DNA of 8,020 bases from an uncultured Thermomicrobiales bacterium (GTDB lineage Bacteria; Chloroflexota; Chloroflexia; Thermomicrobiales; UBA6265), in the NCBI GenBank assembly GCA_902806375.1, contig CADCWK010000096.1:1-8020 (forward strand), read 5' to 3'. The position numbers and the translations under genes are program-made. Below, piece by piece: positions 6,151-8,020 of the stretch (position 1 is its first letter; each line of letters begins with the position of its first letter). Below the pieces are notes generated by a model. The model had not been told where the DNA came from and ran no database searches. It saw nothing but the letters and a program-made list of their open reading frames with translations.

Positions 6151-7773
6151 ATGGACGCCCAGGACCGCCTCCGACACGTGATCAACCAGCGCCAGGGCGC
6201 CCTCCGGGCGGCCGTCCCGTCCGATCGGCACGCGGCCATCCTCACCCTGACCCGTGCCCGGGACCGGCTGACGCGTCCACCTGCCGTTGGCCCAATCCCC
6301 GATCTCCTCACGGGCATTCGCGTCGACGACCTCGGCGGAAACCGGGCGCTCCAGTTCTGCCTGGAGGCCACCACCGACACAGGGACGGGGGACCGGACCC
6401 CCGCCAACGGGCTGGACGGCTGGGCGGAGCGGTTCCTGGACGATTGCGGACGGCTGGTCGAGGCCGAACTGGTCCTGGGGCACTGCGAGACCGGCTTCAT
6501 GCGGATCGTCGCGGACGGCGACGAGAAGCTCGACGCCTGGGTCGCGACGAGACGGATACCGCCGGGCTGGCGCGAGCGGACCGACATCGGCTGGTGGGCG
6601 GGGTCGCTGGCGACGCGCCACGCACCGGCACTGCGCGAACTCGCGTCGGCGGTCTCGCACCACGCCCCCGGCGAGCCGGCCCATGACTCGCTCTACCAGC
6701 GACTGGCCGAGACCCACCTGGCGACGATGGCCTACCAGTTCGGGTATCCGCCCGATACCGTGCTCGACGGGTGCCCCGTCCAGGTCTACCGCGACGTGCT
6801 GACGGCATTGATCGCCCGGGCGCTCCGGATACGTGGCCGGGGCGAGACGAGCACGCACCAGTCCGAGTCGGCCCTGGTCGACTCCCTCACTGAGGCACTC
6901 GCGGTCGATCCGGCGGTGATCGCCACGGCCCTCAGTGCGTTCACGGTCGACCGCGAGACCGCGGCGTACCACGCGGCCGTGCCGGGCGTCGCGGCCGCGC
7001 CGCTGGTCCGGGTCGGCCCGGACCAGATCATCGCGTCGATCCACGGGCTGACGACGCAGCCCCTGTTCTTCCTGGCCCACGAGATCCGGCGCCGCGCCGC
7101 GCCGGCGTACCACAACGCCGCCTATCTGCGGGAGGACGTCTTCCGGCAGGACCTCTACGCGCTGTTCCCGGACCGACGCTTCGTGACCAGTGAACGCCGC
7201 ATCGAGCTGCGCCGGGCCGGTGGCGATGTCCGCACCGACATCGACGCGGTCGTCTTCGACCGGAAGACGGGCACCCTCGGTGTGTTCGAACTGAAGTCGC
7301 ACGACCCGTTCGCCCGCTCCGCCGCCGAGATCGCCCGCCAGCGGGACAGCGTGCTGTACGCGAATCGCCAGGTCGCCGGTGTGCTCGACTGGCTGAAACG
7401 GCACGGGGCCGATGACCTGCTCAACCGCGTCGACCGTCGGACCGCACGGACGTTCCGGGTCCACCGGGTCGTGCCGTTCGTCCTCGGCCGCTATCTCGTC
7501 CACTTCGGCGACGGCCCGGAGCCGGACCGCCGCGCCGCCTGGGCGACCTGGCCGGAGGTGCTGCGCCTGCTCGGTGACCAGCCCGTCCGGGCGACCGACG
7601 CCAATCCGATCCTGTCCCTCTCGTCCCGGCTGGTGAAGCAGGCGTCTCTCGCGCCAACGGCCGTTGGGAATGCGCCGCGGGAGATCGTCATTGGCGACGC
7701 CCGGCTGGTCGTCCACTCCTCGTGGGCCGCCTTTCAGGCAGCGACCTTCGATCGCGGTGAGCCCCGGGTCTGA
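6151..7773 (+). CDS. Uncharacterised protein with PD-(D/E)XK nuclease-like domain
   Basis: I do not recognise the family of this 540-residue protein. Its C-terminal half carries a PD-(D/E)XK signature: D363 and D365 in TDIDAVVFDRKTG, then FELKSHDP with E380 and K382. An acidic residue (E328, in YLREDVFRQDLYALFPD) lies in the preceding helix, and a conserved-looking tract follows (RQRDSVLYANRQVAGVLDWL at 396-415). This core is typical of restriction endonucleases, repair nucleases and Holliday-junction resolvases, so DNA or RNA cleavage is plausible but unproven. Residues 1-285 look mainly helical with no motif I can name, and there is no helicase, ATPase, methyltransferase or membrane segment. 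ATG 6151 is preferred over an in-frame ATG at 6016, since the 45 extra residues are arginine-rich and low in complexity. No Shine-Dalgarno is visible before 6151, so it may be leaderless or weakly translated. It appears monocistronic, with no methylase or toxin-antitoxin partner in view. Confidence 0.75.
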   Translation: MDAQDRLRHVINQRQGALRAAVPSDRHAAILTLTRARDRLTRPPAVGPIPDLLTGIRVDDLGGNRALQFCLEATTDTGTGDRTPANGLDGWAERFLDDCGRLVEAELVLGHCETGFMRIVADGDEKLDAWVATRRIPPGWRERTDIGWWAGSLATRHAPALRELASAVSHHAPGEPAHDSLYQRLAETHLATMAYQFGYPPDTVLDGCPVQVYRDVLTALIARALRIRGRGETSTHQSESALVDSLTEALAVDPAVIATALSAFTVDRETAAYHAAVPGVAAAPLVRVGPDQIIASIHGLTTQPLFFLAHEIRRRAAPAYHNAAYLREDVFRQDLYALFPDRRFVTSERRIELRRAGGDVRTDIDAVVFDRKTGTLGVFELKSHDPFARSAAEIARQRDSVLYANRQVAGVLDWLKRHGADDLLNRVDRRTARTFRVHRVVPFVLGRYLVHFGDGPEPDRRAAWATWPEVLRLLGDQPVRATDANPILSLSSRLVKQASLAPTAVGNAPREIVIGDARLVVHSSWAAFQAATFDRGEPRV

Positions 7774-7805
7774 TCGCAGTTCAACCGAATTGATGTCTGT
7801 GGCGA

Positions 7806-7845
7806 CGCTCAGCGCCGTCCCTGAGCGCGGGTCTTCAGGCCCGCG
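7806..7845. terminator. Overlapping hairpins between convergent genes
   Basis: CGCTCAG (7806-7812) pairs perfectly with CTGAGCG (7821-7827) around an 8-nt loop. CGCGGG (7826-7831) pairs with CCCGCG (7840-7845). The two stems share 7826-7827, so they are mutually exclusive or compete. They lie just past the nuclease-like gene and overlap the stop codon of the convergent membrane-protein gene, so they could act as a bidirectional terminator. No T-run follows either stem, so intrinsic termination of the classical type is not supported. Confidence 0.35.
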
Positions 7846-8020
7846 GGGCGTCCGATGGCAGGTCCGCCCCCTCGGCCGCCTCGTGCTGGCGGTAGGCCTC
7901 CGCCCGCGCGCTGTCGACGATGAGCATCTGGATGACCTCGGGTCGCTTCAGGATCGCCAGCGTCCGGAGACCGAGCAGCGCCAGCAGCCCCGTCCCGGCC
8001 AGCGCCGGCAGCGCTGCGAC
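7835..8020 (-). CDS. C-terminal part of a membrane protein (truncated by the window edge)
   Basis: Read on the minus strand, 61 codons are open from the right edge to a TGA at 7835-7837. The visible peptide begins with a hydrophobic segment (ALPALAGTGLLALLGLRTLA), then basic ILKRP, then an amphipathic, acidic and alanine-rich tail ending SDAPRA. This fits one final transmembrane helix with a cytoplasmic C-terminal tail. The start and most of the protein lie outside the window, so the family cannot be assigned. It is convergent with the nuclease-like gene. Support is the long hydrophobic run followed by basic residues and a clean stop; no homology is recognised. Confidence 0.6.
   Translation of the reverse strand, partial: VAALPALAGTGLLALLGLRTLAILKRPEVIQMLIVDSARAEAYRQHEAAEGADLPSDAPRA

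Noticed and set aside
5865..6686. Plus-strand open frame overlapping the start of the nuclease-like gene
   Set aside because: Low-complexity proline/arginine/glycine sequence without a ribosome binding site; inconsistent with the frame encoding the nuclease motif.
6100..7716. A 538-codon minus-strand open frame opposite the nuclease-like gene
   Set aside because: Same shadow effect. The plus strand has a coherent PD-(D/E)XK motif and a globular protein composition.
3587..7773. A multi-gene defence system including the nuclease-like protein
   Set aside because: The nuclease-like gene is separated by about 300 bp from the redox cluster, and no neighbour is a methylase, helicase, NTPase, reverse transcriptase or toxin-antitoxin component.

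Overview
This is an 8 kb window of high-GC bacterial chromosome with strong Shine-Dalgarno sequences (AGGAGG or GGGAG) in front of most genes. No rRNA, tRNA, CRISPR array, insertion sequence or phage gene is visible. The gene mix (PucR regulator, HxlR regulator, Tat-exported VOC protein, GC-rich compact operons) fits a GC-rich Chloroflexota (Thermomicrobia-like) or Actinomycetota genome. That placement is inference, because nothing here is a taxonomic marker.

Layout: (1) Positions 1-343 hold no convincing gene, but contain a perfect 9-bp hairpin (163-183) and a sigma-70-like promoter (221-249). (2) Positions 344-3565 are a two-gene plus-strand unit: a glutamine-synthetase-family enzyme followed by a full-length PucR-family regulator. 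The likely role is uptake or catabolism of a nitrogen compound, but the enzyme has charge-reversing substitutions at two active-site positions. (3) Positions 3584-5843 are a probable electrophile or redox-stress module. A minus-strand HxlR-type repressor with a Cys-x-Cys motif is divergent from a medium-chain NAD(P)H oxidoreductase of the zinc-free quinone-reductase type, which is followed by a Tat-exported VOC (glyoxalase-fold) protein. The divergent intergenic region carries a perfect 8+8 bp inverted repeat lying over the putative -35/-10 spacer, a good operator candidate. (4) Positions 6151-7773 encode a 540-residue protein of unrecognised family with a clear PD-(D/E)XK nuclease-like motif in its C-terminal half. 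(5) The right edge holds the C-terminus of a minus-strand membrane protein, convergent with the nuclease-like gene.

The points most worth pursuing are the atypical glutamine-synthetase homologue, the orphan PD-(D/E)XK protein, and the HxlR/oxidoreductase/exported-VOC cluster with its operator. I do not see a multi-gene defence system or other fully novel system in this window.
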